This document shows, one piece after another, positions 1 to 13,127 of a stretch of DNA of 64,000 nt. Position 1 is the first letter of the stretch; the number at the start of each line of letters is the position of its first letter. Below the pieces are notes generated by a model. That model made no database searches. It worked only from the letters and a program-made list of their open reading frames with translations, and had not been told where the DNA came from. Made by a program: the position numbers and the translations under genes. The DNA is from Juglans regia (lineage: Eukaryota; Streptophyta; Magnoliopsida; Fagales; Juglandaceae), in contig NC_049907.1 in assembly GCF_001411555.2 (NCBI RefSeq), positions 37,501,482-37,565,481 of the forward strand. Direction: 5' to 3'.

Positions 1-3000
1 AGCTAGCTAGGTAGCTCTTTTCTTTCTTTCTTTCTTTCTGTGTCCTTCCCTAGCAGTTTCTCTCTCTACAAACTTTGAATCGGGTTCCTACTCGTATGAA
101 TTTTACTTTTCTTCCTTCCCTTTGCTACCTTACTTTCACCTTTTGTGGGATTTATATTTAATTGTTTTTCCTTTTGGTGTCACTAATCATCATGAATGAT
201 GAGAAGGAAAGAGAAAGAGGAGAGGAGTTGGCCACTTTCTCACTCAATGTGCCCAACCTTCAACTACCTTTACTTCAGTGGGAAGACTTATCTGTACATC
301 AAATATCAAACTATTCCCTACTAATTAACGGTTAGGTTTGGTACACTAATTATTATTATTATTATTATTATTATTTTCATTTTAATTATTTATCATCATC
401 ATCTTTCCTGCCTGCCTTGCTACCTTCCTGACCTCAAAATTTATTTTTATTTTTTTCTCCTTATTTATACTCTACAAAGATACTCATATTCTATCTTACG
501 CGCGTCTAAAAATTGGGTGTAATTCACTAACATGTGCCCATTACATTTTGAAGAAGGAAAATAATAATTTTTTTATCAGTCATTATTTATCTTTCACATT
601 TTATATTTTATAAAAAAAAAAATCACGTATGAAGTATAGAAATAAAGAAAAAAAATTTACAAGATTAGAAAGATCAAAGACGTTATAATTTTGACCTGGT
701 ATTTGTTCTAAGAGAACAAACTTGAGGTTCAGACAATTTGACGAAGTTTTCTAAACCAAATTTGAAGTTGGGTCAAGTCCAAAAATGTGACCAATTAATA
801 AAGTCCCGATGCTCTCTACCTTGTTTGTGTCTGTCAAATATCTAGGCCTAGGGTTTATATATATATATATATATATATCATTTTATTGTTTTATCTACTT
901 TACTTGTAGACTTGTAGATGGAGCCCAGGAGTTAAATCTGAGACTGACGATTGCTTGCTGAGACTCCGGTTTCACAGAAGTCAGAAGTTTACAAAAAAAC
1001 ACGGAGTAATTCATATTGCACGAATTTAGACTTCTTAGTACACATGCATTATTGTGACTATGAGCATCGATGGTCGTACTGAGTTGTCGAAATGAAAGAC
1101 TTTTCTTGCTTATTAATGTTATAATTAAGTTGCAAATTCCCTTATTTTTAAAGAGAATGTTTTAAGGTTGAAAATAATAAATACACAATTATTACAATTA
1201 TTTAGATCTCATCTCTAGTCGTTTACTGATTTGATGATAAATATTTTTTTTTAAAGTATAAATATATAAATATCGTATAATTATTTAAAAAAAAATGATA
1301 AAATTCATATATAAATTAATTAATTTTTTAATAATAAATTTTATTTTTATTTAAAATGATTGTACGAAATTTAATCAAGTATACATTACAAAAGAATTAA
1401 ATGTTGTCACACGTTGTTGTCAGATAAAATCGAGATACCTGTCCAATATCTTACCCAAACATCAGATCAATCATAACTACAAAACCGGGAATTAATGCTG
1501 AATATGGACACCTTATCTTTATCACTCTTCGTTTTTTTTTTTTTTTCAATCTTTAAATTTGATTGATGGATTTCATGGATTTGATTTTAATACCCTAAAA
1601 TGCCCATTTATATGTAGTTATTATCAGGAGGAGAAGTTATGCTTAAAATTTTATAAAAATAAAATTATAAATTAAGATTATTTTATATAATATATTAAAT
1701 TTGAAGAATGCATCATTTATTATTTATTCTTAAATAATTCTATATATAATTATAAAATATATAAACGTCGTATAGTTATTTTAAAATAAATAAAATTTAT
1801 TATTAAAAAATTAATTTTTTTTATATAAATCTCATATTTTATTTATTTTTTTAAAAATGATTATACAGTAATTATATAATTTATAATAATAAATATTTGT
1901 TTTCATTCACTTTCACATTTTATATTTATAACTTTTTTATAAAATATAAGATTATTTTTCGCACCTATAACAAATTAGAAGATTTTTTTTTTTTTTTAAC
2001 TATAGCATTTGTCTTTCCTGTATATGCAATACTGGAGCGTGATTTGTACTTGCCACAGATTGAGGTGGGGGGTTAAACTTAAACCTAAACCCCAAAGCAA
2101 AGCAGTAGCCTTCATAGTATGAAACAGTAGCGTATTCCACGTGGAGCCCACCGACAACGGATGTGGCCCCTAGACATTCGAAATTGGCCATGTGATATCA
2201 GCCATTGGATCAGAATAGTAATGGCAAGTTGCAGGAACTCTGACGCTTATGATGTTTTTGCACACTTGGTTGTAAACAAAAATCTGCCGTCACCGACAGA
2301 TGGTCCCGATTGGTCCTGATAATTTTATTTATTTTATTTATTAAAAAATAATTTTTTTAATGTTATTTTAAATTTTTCTTTAAAAAAAAGTTTAAGAATA
2401 TAAAAAAAATAAATGGAAAAAAAAAAAAGAGATTTTGAACACTGCTCGGTTGTAAAATATGTCGAGAAAAGCTAAACTAGATCCATCCGATGGGTCCGGA
2501 ATAAGTTTTTTTATTATTTTTTTATTTAATAACTAAAGATATAGTTTTTTGTAAATTTTTTTTAAATATTTAAGGATATGAAAAAAAAAATCAAATAAAA
2601 AAAAATCAAATTTTCTTGTCAGAGCACGGCTCAAATCCTCGGATTACATTTACCTTCTGTTGGGTGCAGCACGGCTTCAAATATGTTTGTGTATCATCCC
2701 ATCATTGTAACACTCCCTGACGACGCACGTGAGGCGTGATAGAAAAAACATGCCGAGTAGTACATAGGATCCGACATTGACATGGCAAATCCTGTTTTTC
2801 TGCTTCTAGAATTCAATTTTCATTAAGAGATTATTAATCTTTGGGATCAGAAACCATCAAAATATAATATAGTTGAATCAACGTATGATTTTCTATAATT
2901 GGGTACCAAAAAGATTAACTTTTGGATTCATGGGTAGTTGAACTACAACATGGATTCTGTATAGGTTAAATTTACCAAAATTTCTTTCAACTTTCAACGC

Positions 3001-5127
3001 AAAAACTTCCACTTGCATATCTTTGCATAGAAAGTATTTTAAAATTAAAATAAAAAACTTATTAATTAATGAGTACTCTCATGTTTATCAAACTTAAAAC
3101 GATAGAAAATTCATGTTCATTAAAAATTACTATAGACACAAATAAATTACTTAAAAGTACGATAAAATATATTTATAATTGTGAATTATGCAACTGTAAA
3201 GTAATCGTTTTGAAAAAAAGTAAATAAAACATGAGATTCACATGAAAAAAATTAATTTTTTAATAGTAGACTCCACTCTTTTTCAAAGCATTTACGTGAC
3301 GTTTACGTACTTCATAATTGTATGTAGAATTACTCCAAAATAACATAATTTCATATGATACGTTAGATCTACTTTACAATAAAAATAATTTTACAATCTA
3401 ACGTATCGTATCAAGTCACGTCATCTTATAAATTTACTTTTATGAAATTTTTTTATAGTTAAAATATTTCTCACTCATTATATTAAATGAGAGACATATT
3501 GTAGATTTTATCATGATCAAAGTGTAACAGTACATAAATCTAAATAGAAATTTTTTTTCTAATCAATCACTATTTATTAACCCACACATCATACTTTATG
3601 AAAAACACTTTTCACATCCTATAAAAAAAAATTATAAATATAGAATGTAAAAGTAAATAGTGACTGATGCATATAATTCTTCATCTAAATAAGAGGAGAA
3701 CGTACAACCTAGACTAGAAGTGAAATTAAGAATTAAAAATATATATATTTTTTAATATTTAAGTATCTATTATGAGACAATAGATTAAGCCATTTGTTAA
3801 ATTAAATAATTAAAAAAAGGTACTGGTGGATATTTTGTGGTATTTACTATTTAGATTACTGTTTGATCTATGTTTAGGGAATGCAGCTTCTAGGGTGGAT
3901 CTCGCAGCTCACCATTAAAGACTATATATTTACAAATATCAACTACATTTGATTATATATATATATATATAAAATTTCCCACAAGTTCTTAAATATCAAT
4001 ATTTTAATTAGAGTGATATGATATTTGTGGATAAATGACAAAAGCCATGCATTCCCTTTAGAATATCATGTAGAATATCATAATCAAGATTGGCTCCTTG
4101 CCGGCTTACATGTCGGTCCACTCTCTTAATCATTAGAAAGAAAGAGATAAACGTAAACATTCTGATCACACGTACACGATCGATGGAGCTAGCTAGCCGC
4201 GTACAAGGTAAAGTGTCTATTTCATCATTTCCTGAATTAAAATGGTAATCTCCACTATTTTGTTGTTGATGATTTTAATTATTAATTAGATTCCTCTCAG
4301 CTACAGCTCTCACATCATTAAAAAAAAAAAGTAGCTAGTTATCAATAATATATAGTTGAGGCACAATATCAAGAAAGCTGGAGATGGATGTTTTAAAAGT
4401 GACTAAATTTAAAAAAGTAATGCTAGATATAATTATAAGGTGTGCATATTTTGCATATTTTTTTTGAAAAAAAAAATAAATTTTATTATTAAAAAAATAA
4501 ATTTTCATGTAAATTTAGATTTTTCTATTATTTTTTAAATAGAGTACACGGGATTATCTTGCACATCCATAATGTAAATATCAATTTTTAATTTAAAACG
4601 AGGCTAGTTTGTTTCTAAAATTAAGTGATTAAAAGTTTAAGAGAAATTTTATTTATTGAGGACTGCATGTGTAGGTATATTACTAAATGAAAAAATATAT
4701 CATTTTAAGAGGGATAATTTTATAATTTTAAAAAAATTTTAAATTAAAATAACCTAAATTTATATTACAGTTTTTAAATATGGACTGTACCTAATTGCTC
4801 AAATTTTGAATATGTGGTTTTAAGTGCAAAACTATAGTCCATCTTTTTTCCTCATTCAGTGTCGTGTATCAACGACAAATTCATGTCCTCTAGCAGCTAT
4901 CTCTAGCTTCGAACTTTTTTGGTAGGTCAACCAAAATCAGGATTAAGCTACAATAGATTATAGAATATATAGTATCCATTTTCTAGCAATATAAAATTGA
5001 AAAAAGAGGACACCCTGGTTTTCTCTAACCAAAAAAAAAAAAAAAAACCCTAATATATATATATATATATATATTAATGTTGAAACATGATATTTTAAGA
5101 TCAAGAAGACAACGTACGTACTTATAT

Positions 5128-5259
5128 TATAAGAAAATTATTTATTTGTGACCAGTTAATTCTAACAAAATAATTATTTACAATTAAAATAAGTCTGTTT
5201 TGATTACAAATAGTCTTTTCACTATAATTAAATAGTCACAAAATCTCATTTTTCTTGTA
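5128..5259. mobile_element. small MITE with ~28-bp terminal inverted repeats
   Basis: The left end reads TATAAGAAAATTATTTATTT followed by GTGACC. The reverse complement of the right end reads TACAAGAAAAATGAGATTTT followed by GTGACT. The two ends are therefore imperfect inverted repeats of about 28 bp around a core of about 75 bp. The size (132 bp) and the lack of coding capacity fit a miniature inverted-repeat element. I could not fix the superfamily or a clear target-site duplication. Confidence 0.5.
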
Positions 5260-6244
5260 ATGAATTGGCGGCAGATCATGATCATGTTTGGTGTGCTTGC
5301 TTTTCCATATAGAAATTTGGAAGCTGAGTTTATGCATGATCTATATATGCATGATCTATATATAAATACACACACATGCCTAGCTAACGTATATTAATAA
5401 TTCATATTAATTAAGAAGATTAAAAATTCTTGGAAAATGTTAATAAATCGTTTGAAATTCAAGGAATAATAAGTACTCTAGGATATATAAAGTACCAAAT
5501 AATTAATTAAAGGCCAGCACTTCAAATACTTGGGATAAATTAAGAACTTAATTAAAATCCATGCAGTTTCGTATGCATCGGTGGTACGCGGTACTGCATG
5601 ATCAACTTTGAAGACCCATTGATTCAACGCGCATGGGAAATCAAATTATTACAATCGTCACACGTACGTCGACGCGGCAAAGCGCAAAGTTCAGTGGCTG
5701 GTCAAAGTTCAAACACCGCGGGGAAATCAATTCCTGGAAAATGGAATTAAATCCTTCTACTAGCTAGTTTTTTTTTTTTTTTAAATCATTGTGTGTTGAT
5801 TGGTCACCGTTGAGTATATTTTTTTTGTAATTATTTTTACATTAGTTTGGCAAAGTGAATTCACATGATCATATATATGTTATTGGGCCAATTAATATAT
5901 ATAAACACATTACTTTAAAGATTTTCATTTTTATAAACCACATGAAGCTGGTGGATATATATATAGTACCATAGAAGTAATTAAATGCATGGAGTTCCAT
6001 TTCCAGAAACTTGTGATCATCATCATGCATGAGGTCGACGAAAAAAATTCAGTCAAGATGGGTGATCAACACCAGATGCAGGGAAATTCGATTAAATGAT
6101 GCAAAATACCAGAGTTAATTAATTAGGTATATATACAGCTACTATACATACATGTACGTACATATACATGATAAATATATATAGAACATCATGAAAAGGA
6201 ATCGTTTGGGGAAAAAAATCAAATCAAGAGGCTGAATTGACGAT

Positions 6245-6290
6245 GAAAAAAGAAGAAGAAGATCAAGAAGAAGAAGAAGAAGATAAAGAA
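6245..6290. repeat. GAA-rich microsatellite
   Basis: An imperfect run of GAA/AAG triplets with a few interruptions. It is purine-rich on the plus strand. Confidence 0.6.
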
Positions 6291-7074
6291 GAGTGAAACA
6301 GATCATGAAAAGGTACGTAGTTGAGAAAGCTTAGCTAGAAATTAGAAGAAAATAACATTTATGCTTTCGGATCGGAGCGAGGAGATATTATTAAGAGTCC
6401 TGAAACGACAACCTAACTTGTTGAGTGCGATGCAGATTACATAACCACTAATATCCTTGCTCTTCAAGTTCTTTATATTTGTTTTTGAGTGGCTTATAAG
6501 CAAAAACATGACTAGCTATATATATCTAATTTATAGATAGGTTAGCTTGGGTTGTTAACCTAAATAATATTTGGAGATCCAAGAAAAAGTAAAATTGCAT
6601 CGATCATCATGTGTTCGTAGGCAGGGTGAGGTCATTTTGGCCCCAACCGATCATTTTGATCTTAAAATCTTCGACATGAAAAACAAAAAATTATTGGAAT
6701 TAAATATTAATTTGAAATCCAATACATTGATGATCATTTGTAACCAAATAAAAGTTTTTCATTTATATTTTTTTCTTAACCGTTAATTATAAATATGATC
6801 ATGATCCTATAAATTTTTTTTTGTAGAGAAGTCATATATATATATATATATATATATATGCAGTATTAATCATCCAATAATGGCCAGCCAATTCTGGATA
6901 AATCTTTCTCATAAAATAATAGATAGGAAAAAAAGAAAAACAGAGAGCTAGATCAGATCATTGATCAAACAATAAAATGAAGGGGAAATATTTTCAAAAT
7001 TTACCATTTGGACACATGCATGCAAACTATCATGTACGTACTACTCTCAAGACGTACTACGTACTAATTAATGA

Positions 7075-7758
7075 TCATGCATAATAATGTTCGTGATCAG
7101 CCTGATCCTCCCGCCCTGCCATCACCATTCTACTAAGACGACTAGGACCCAGCTTCTTCCTTCTCATAATACTCCTCCTCCTTATCACTTCCATTTGATT
7201 CCTCCTCCTAACTTGCATCATTGCTTCTTCTTCGACAACAAATCTTCTCATTAGAACGTCGTCGGTCAAAGACTTTCCACGGAAAACTCTTCTTCCTTCC
7301 ACACTAAGTCTTGCATGACTTGGAAAAGGAATAATTCTCTGATGATCTTGTGAGGTAGTAGTAGTAGTAGTGGGAAATGGCTTTGATCTTGGGTAGCTGT
7401 TGCTTCTTCTGGGTGGTACCTGATCAGCTCGGAAAACCTCGTTGTAAGAAGAGATTGGTGCACAAAGACAAACTCGAGTGAACGAAGTGGCAACCCTTAG
7501 AGAGGTGCATTTTCTTAGCTTGTGTACTGATCTAGTAGTACTGGTACCACTTGGGATTTCTTTGCTACTACTTTTGGAATTAATGGTTTTCCATAGCGTA
7601 GCATTTGTCGTCGGGATTTCTGTGGACTTGGAAATGGGTCTCCATACAGTGGCCATCTCGATTGCTCTTTGATACCAAGGCTTCCTATAACGCATATAAG
7701 AGGTAGTACATGATGTCATGCATAATATTATTATATATCTTCGCGTGTATGCATGCAT
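7075..7758 (-). CDS. uncharacterised plant Arg/Ser-rich small protein
   Basis: An open frame of 227 codons, far longer than chance in this AT-rich context. I recognise the style of a plant-specific family of unknown function but cannot name it. The middle has a Ser/Pro/Arg segment ([12 protein letters not shown]) followed by a Thr run. The C-terminal third carries the most conserved-looking part, [17 protein letters not shown], then an acidic/Met patch (VEEEAMMQ) and a very basic stretch ([16 protein letters not shown]). There is no signal peptide or membrane segment. The start is uncertain. The first 21 residues look like non-coding sequence, and an AG just before the codons for KPWYQRA (near 7687) could be a splice acceptor, so the true N-terminus may lie at M22, at M35, or in an unseen upstream exon. 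The basic tail suggests nucleic-acid or nuclear association, but that is inference. Confidence 0.6.
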   Translation of the reverse strand: MHAYTRRYIIILCMTSCTTSYMRYRKPWYQRAIEMATVWRPISKSTEIPTTNATLWKTINSKSSSKEIPSGTSTTRSVHKLRKCTSLRVATSFTRVCLCAPISSYNEVFRADQVPPRRSNSYPRSKPFPTTTTTTSQDHQRIIPFPSHARLSVEGRRVFRGKSLTDDVLMRRFVVEEEAMMQVRRRNQMEVIRRRSIMRRKKLGPSRLSRMVMAGREDQADHEHYYA

Positions 7759-10700
7759 GTTATCATGATCATGTAGTGCACTTTAACTGTAGCATGCATA
7801 TATATATATATATATAGCAAATATTTTTTATATCAAAACATATATGAATCGAAATTTATGGATCGATCTATGCCAATATATTAAAAGTAGAAAGTGGAAA
7901 GTTTGAAAACATATATGTTAACAATATGAACCCAATGAAAACTACAGTAAATTTATCGTAAAACCAAAGATGCTTGCTTGCTTGTTTGCTTCCCCCTCCT
8001 CTTAATTTGACGTTGAAATGAAGACTTGGTGCTGGGTCAAAATCTTCAAATTTCAAATTTAGACTCAGCCTGGAGTTTTATTTACGCCGGCCGTTTTGCA
8101 CCAAAGTAGGCGGTCCAAGCTGACCTCCTTTTGTTGCTTATTTGAAATCTTAGAAAAGTTTCTGAACATTCTAATCATAATTTAATATAATCTCCTATAC
8201 AAATTACATGCCCAAAAATAATTCTCCAACAAGAAAATACCTAGTTTTAGATGTATATATATATATATATATAATGAAATATGGTCAATCGATCATGCTG
8301 GAGATTTAAAAGTTATATATGCAAGGCTCATGACATTACAATATATTAGGAAAACTTGTTGAAATCTAATGTGTTAATCAAGGATATATTGTGCGAAACT
8401 ATATATATTTGCAAGTAAGAAATAACCCACTAAAAAAAAAAACGTGACAAATGTTACATTCCAATATTATTATTTTTTTTTTTTAAAAAGTAACAAATAC
8501 TTTAAAGTAAGTGAAATTATATTTACAGTCTTAAGATATACAAATATCGTGCACTCTTTTAAAAAAAATGAATAAATTTAGAACCATATAAAAATTTAAT
8601 TTTTTAATGATAGAAATTTCTTTTTAAAAAATAGTACCAGATATTTACACACACTAAGAATCTATCTATTACTATGTAAAAACATTTTTTTAATGGTTGA
8701 TGGGATCGTGCTTACAAAACGTCAAACAGTTAAGACTGGGCCTCGCGGAGTCCACCGATGTTGGGTGTCATAAGATAGAACCCTGGACCCAAAGCAAGAA
8801 TGCAATAAAGAAGAAAACTAAGGCCCAAAATAAATTACACGTTCTTTTTTATTAGGATTTCCAGTTAAGTCTTAAACAAAGAGAGAATGATCTTTAAGTA
8901 ATAAAGGAGAATGGGTTAACTGTAGAGTAATATCGTTAATCATATTAAAAAAATATATGTATTTTTCACATGTTCGAATTACATATGCCATTCAGTAGAC
9001 TAGGTATAAGTTTGGGAGAATTTATTTTTTTCTTTCCTTGCGTTTTTTTCAATCCAAGTGCTTTCGTCCACATTCTATTGACATTAAGCTCCGTTTGGAT
9101 AAAAAAAACAATTTCAAACCATCTCATCTTATTATTACAATTTTTTGACATTTTCATATAAAATATAATAAACTATTTAACTTTTTTAAATCTTAAAATA
9201 ATAATAATATTAAAAAATAATATTTTATTCAACTCATCTAAAATCATTTTATCTCATCTCACTATCCAAACGAGCCACTTAAAAGCTAAAGCCATGTTAT
9301 CGTGTAGCTTAGATTAAAAATAAAATATCCCGTGTCAACTAAAATAATAATAATAATAATAAAACTTTCGAAAAAGGAAGTTCCCTCCTTCCACCACCTA
9401 TGAAGTGAAGCCACTTGTAGGGCAGCTTCATAAGGCCTCTAGAAGTGGCCTTTTCGGCAAGCTACTTTTGTTTGGTCCAGATAGGGCTTAATTCCAAACA
9501 TAATTTGCTAGAGTAGAGGTGGCCTAAACCCTTTATATGGTTTACTTGGCATTGAAACTTTAAATCAAGAATGTTGCAAGTATTAGTAATGAGTTGATAG
9601 TTTATGATGTAATATGCAATTAGACTACTTTAATTTAGTGTAACATGGATTTGATATGTAAAAAAATGAATAAATGTAATGATTTTCTAGAATCCTCAAT
9701 TACTTACATTAGATGAAGAACATGAGAAAATGAAGAGACTGAATGTTTTTCATTTTTAGCAAGTGTATATACAGCACTGTCACATTGACATGCAGAATCA
9801 ATAGGCCTATTAATTATCCCTGTTTTGTGGGTAAGAGGACACATTTATTAGTAATTACCACCATATTCATGGTTTAGCAGAAAGCTGTAGAACTTTTGAC
9901 AGCAAACAGGGATAAGAACTGTCTCAAAGAGGATCATCTTATGTAGCCAGAGCAAATAGCAATGCACAGTAAGAAAGGCAGAGTGCAAACAATCTAAATG
10001 ATCGGTTTGTTTTTTTCCTGAGACTGGATGATCAAGTAAATATTTTAACGGCTATGCTATGAACAGCACATTTTTAACAAAATAGAGCAAGATATTGTAT
10101 ATTCTGTACTAGAAAAACTGCAGAGAGTAACAAAGAAGGCGAGGAGTGTTTTCTTGGCATACCTTGTGTTTGAGTTCTTTGGATCTTGCATGAACTAAGC
10201 CAACTGGAGTATGAGTATGTGAGAGCTGGAGAAGAAGAGCAAAGAAGTTTTAGTTGGGTTGGGAATCATGAAGAGCCTTTTCCTGCAATTTGTAACTTCA
10301 AGATGGGGTTGGCAATGTTCTTCTTTTTTTCTTTTCTCCATTCTTTATTGCAACCCACCCCTTCTTTTGCTTTGGCAGGCATGATTCTTATTGATCTTAA
10401 GAGAGAGAAAGAGAGAGTTTGAAATTTCAAAGGCAAAGTAAAATTGATGCTTTTGAGGCCAATTACTAAAGAACCCCCCCAGTAGTCACTTTAAAAGAGA
10501 AAAATGCCCCTATCAAACCCCATCTCTTGGTAGGGCATGGAAAGTATGCAGACCCCTTGTAATCATGTTTAGTTCCTGACTTTATGATTGTGGGCGAGTC
10601 AGATTTCTTAGGGTATTAATTTGTTTAAGACATGCTTGGCCTGCCTTTCTGACAGAAAAATTATAGACTATCAAAGTAGCTTTTGGTTTGATTGATAAGT

Positions 10701-13127
10701 TTTTTTTCAATGTCTGTATTAAGATATTGCTTTTGCATGTTGAATCTCATGATACTGCTACTAGTCTTTTGCCATTAGAAATCTATATTCTATTGCACAA
10801 AATTATGAATGGAATGCACTTGAAAGAATGTTTGCAAAGATTACATATCCTTGCCTTAATTTTCTCTTGGCAATAGTGGAATCATTGAAATAATTATCAT
10901 TTACTCGATGAGCAGTAACTAAAAAGAAAATTGTGTCAAATATGCAGACGAGCTCAACTCCAGACTAGCATATGATGAGATAATTGTTTTAAACAGCCAA
11001 GAAGAGGCATAATTTACTAAAATACCAATTAAATAAAACACAGATAAGATTTAAGCTATAATTAAAATATATATGGCATAAAATGTTTTCGTCTCTGTGT
11101 ATTGTTGAACATTTGAATATAGGAAAAGGAACCCATTTCATAGTCCTCAAAAGGAGGGCAAAATGAGCCAAGGTGCAGGCATGTTTAAGGTCCAGTCTGG
11201 TTCTAAATAATTTGCTAATGGATGGCATCATGATTCAGTCTGTGGGTGGTGTTATATCCAGCACCCCAAAAGATGCTGCAAATAGGAAAAGTCATGATGA
11301 TTGGATATGTTGGGATGGAGATTGCGCCTGTACGCTTAAATTGTTTGTTTATATTATGTCAATAAAACAGTCATTGGGATATTTATACTATTCTTTTACA
11401 CCATCAGACTGCATTCAATTTCAGGCGCATTTTGGTGTTTAATTGGCAATTATTTTACATTCAACGCTTAACATAGTTCATAACAGAGAGCTTTTACAAA
11501 AACAAACTGCAATTTACAAGGGATGTAACCTAATTTCTAAAGGGTTTTTTATTTGGAGTAACAAAAAAAAAAAGTACTAGGGTTTTCAGTCAGCTTTTGC
11601 TTTTGTGCATTGTAGACCATAGAAATGATACATTGGAATTCAGAGCTTCCCACCAAAGGAAGAAAGGAAAGGGACACTGGTACAGACTTGCAGTTACCAG
11701 TAACTTTGTGGACTTTCCTGAATGTAATGTCAAGTAAACATGTGCGACTGAGAAGTGAGTCCCATTAAAGTTTGGCTCCAAAAAAAAAATTGCAGAAACT
11801 GGGCAGTGATAGACATATTTGGTGAAGAAGTTGGGATGAAAAAAGGAAAAGAAAAGTTTGGAGGGTAATCTCAAATTAGATAAGATCCAAAAAGCTCTTG
11901 TATAATTTGAGAAAAGGCAGAGCCAAACTATACAATCTATAAGTCTTTATAAGTCCTGTAGTCTAAGGAACTGAATTGAAATGATAAAATATCATTAAAA
12001 TATTATTTTAAAATTTGAAAAAGTTAAATTATTTATTATATTTTGTATTGAAATTTGAACAAATTATAATGATAAGTTGAGATGAACTGAGATGAGTTTA
12101 GTAATCAAACTACAAAGCCTAAATTTAAGATAAAGAAAAATGGCCATCCAAATCTTAGCCTTTGTGGCCTTCAATCATGTTGAGGTGTTTAGTTCGACAC
12201 ATCACGTGTAAGTGAGGAGTTCATCTCAGTTCATGCGAGTTGCCAACACGTGCCATACTCTGATGCTTTGCAGAGCACCATGATTCTACCCAAAATCTGC
12301 TCTGAGGCAGGCATTATGGAAGAAATCCCACCTGTTTATCTTTTGACTTTCGGGGACCATGAATCAATTATCCACACTTTGGTACAATTATTCCATAATA
12401 TATTCCTTTTTTAAGTTTTTTCCTTTTGAAGTGTCGATTTTTTCATCTTGTAAATGTAAGGTGTTTGCAGTTGGACATGAAAACAGTGGATGATTAATCT
12501 TCTGAGGAGACGAGGTTTTGAGTTAAACAAGGATTTATTATATAAGGAACGCCTCATTATTACAAGAGATTTAAGGCCTTGTTTGCTTGGATAATTCAAA
12601 GTTTAGTTAAGCAAATCCAAGACGAAGAGCTGGCAATTTACTTGCAAAGAATACCAGCGTAAATGGCTTGCTGATTCCTTTATGCACAACCTTCTTAAAA
12701 CAACATATTGCTGACGTCCCAACTCAACCATCTCGTAGTCTTTTTTCTTTTCTTTTCTTTTTTGGTTGATGAGTGAGCTTTTGGCCCAAGGAGATGGTAC
12801 AGAAGATATTCGAACCAGTGAACTTCGCAACATAAGGCGAAGTCCACAACCAACTGCTCCATTCCTTGGGGTTGAAATTTTATGGTTGTAGGTGAGTGAA
12901 ACCTCTTGACACTTAAAACAATTAGAGAGGCTGCAGAATTGGTAGATCTAACAGTGGTTGCAGGAACTGTCCTTACATGATTCATGCAACTACCAAAACT
13001 GGAGCCACATTCATCTGAAAAGTACATAACGCCACTACATGCCCATTCACCATGCTCCTATTCTCCATCAACTTAAGGCGTCTTTACTCTGTGGAAGAAA
13101 TATACACAAGGAACAAGAAATTCTGAC
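7759..13127. other. intergenic region without recognised genes
   Basis: AT-rich DNA with only short open frames lacking family resemblance. The part just below 13128 (about 12600-13127) is likely the 3' UTR and downstream flank of the minus-strand gene at 13128-16325. A MITE lies at 9088-9276, and a degenerate relative seems to lie near 11960-12110. Confidence 0.5.
9088..9276. mobile_element. MITE with GTTTGGATA terminal inverted repeats
   Basis: The left end GCTCCGTTTGGATA is mirrored by the right end TATCCAAACGAGCC (reverse complement GGCTCGTTTGGATA, matching 13 of 14). The 189-bp body is AT-rich and non-coding. Similar termini occur in the foldback near 39255 and in the element at 53380-53533, so this is one of several repeats in the window with that end type. 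Confidence 0.6.

Larger units (their letters stand above)
1..7074. other. gene-poor AT-rich intergenic region
   Basis: I see no convincing coding sequence here. The region is strongly AT-rich, with a (CTTT)n tract near 22-39, an (ATT)n tract near 346-374, several (TA)n tracts and a GAA-rich tract near 6245-6290. The open frames present are short and do not resemble known proteins. The pyrimidine-rich opening (1-60) could be the leader of a gene lying outside the window, but nothing confirms this. Confidence 0.6.

Noticed and set aside
2000..2191. Minus-strand 63-codon frame with a balanced amino-acid composition in the gene-poor left end.
   Set aside because: It starts at a plausible ATG but matches no family I know, has no flanking exons I could support, and is short enough to occur by chance in a locally GC-richer patch.
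12695..13027. Minus-strand frame downstream of the At3g59670-like stop.
   Set aside because: Most likely 3' UTR. The protein has poly-Lys and low-complexity parts and no family match.
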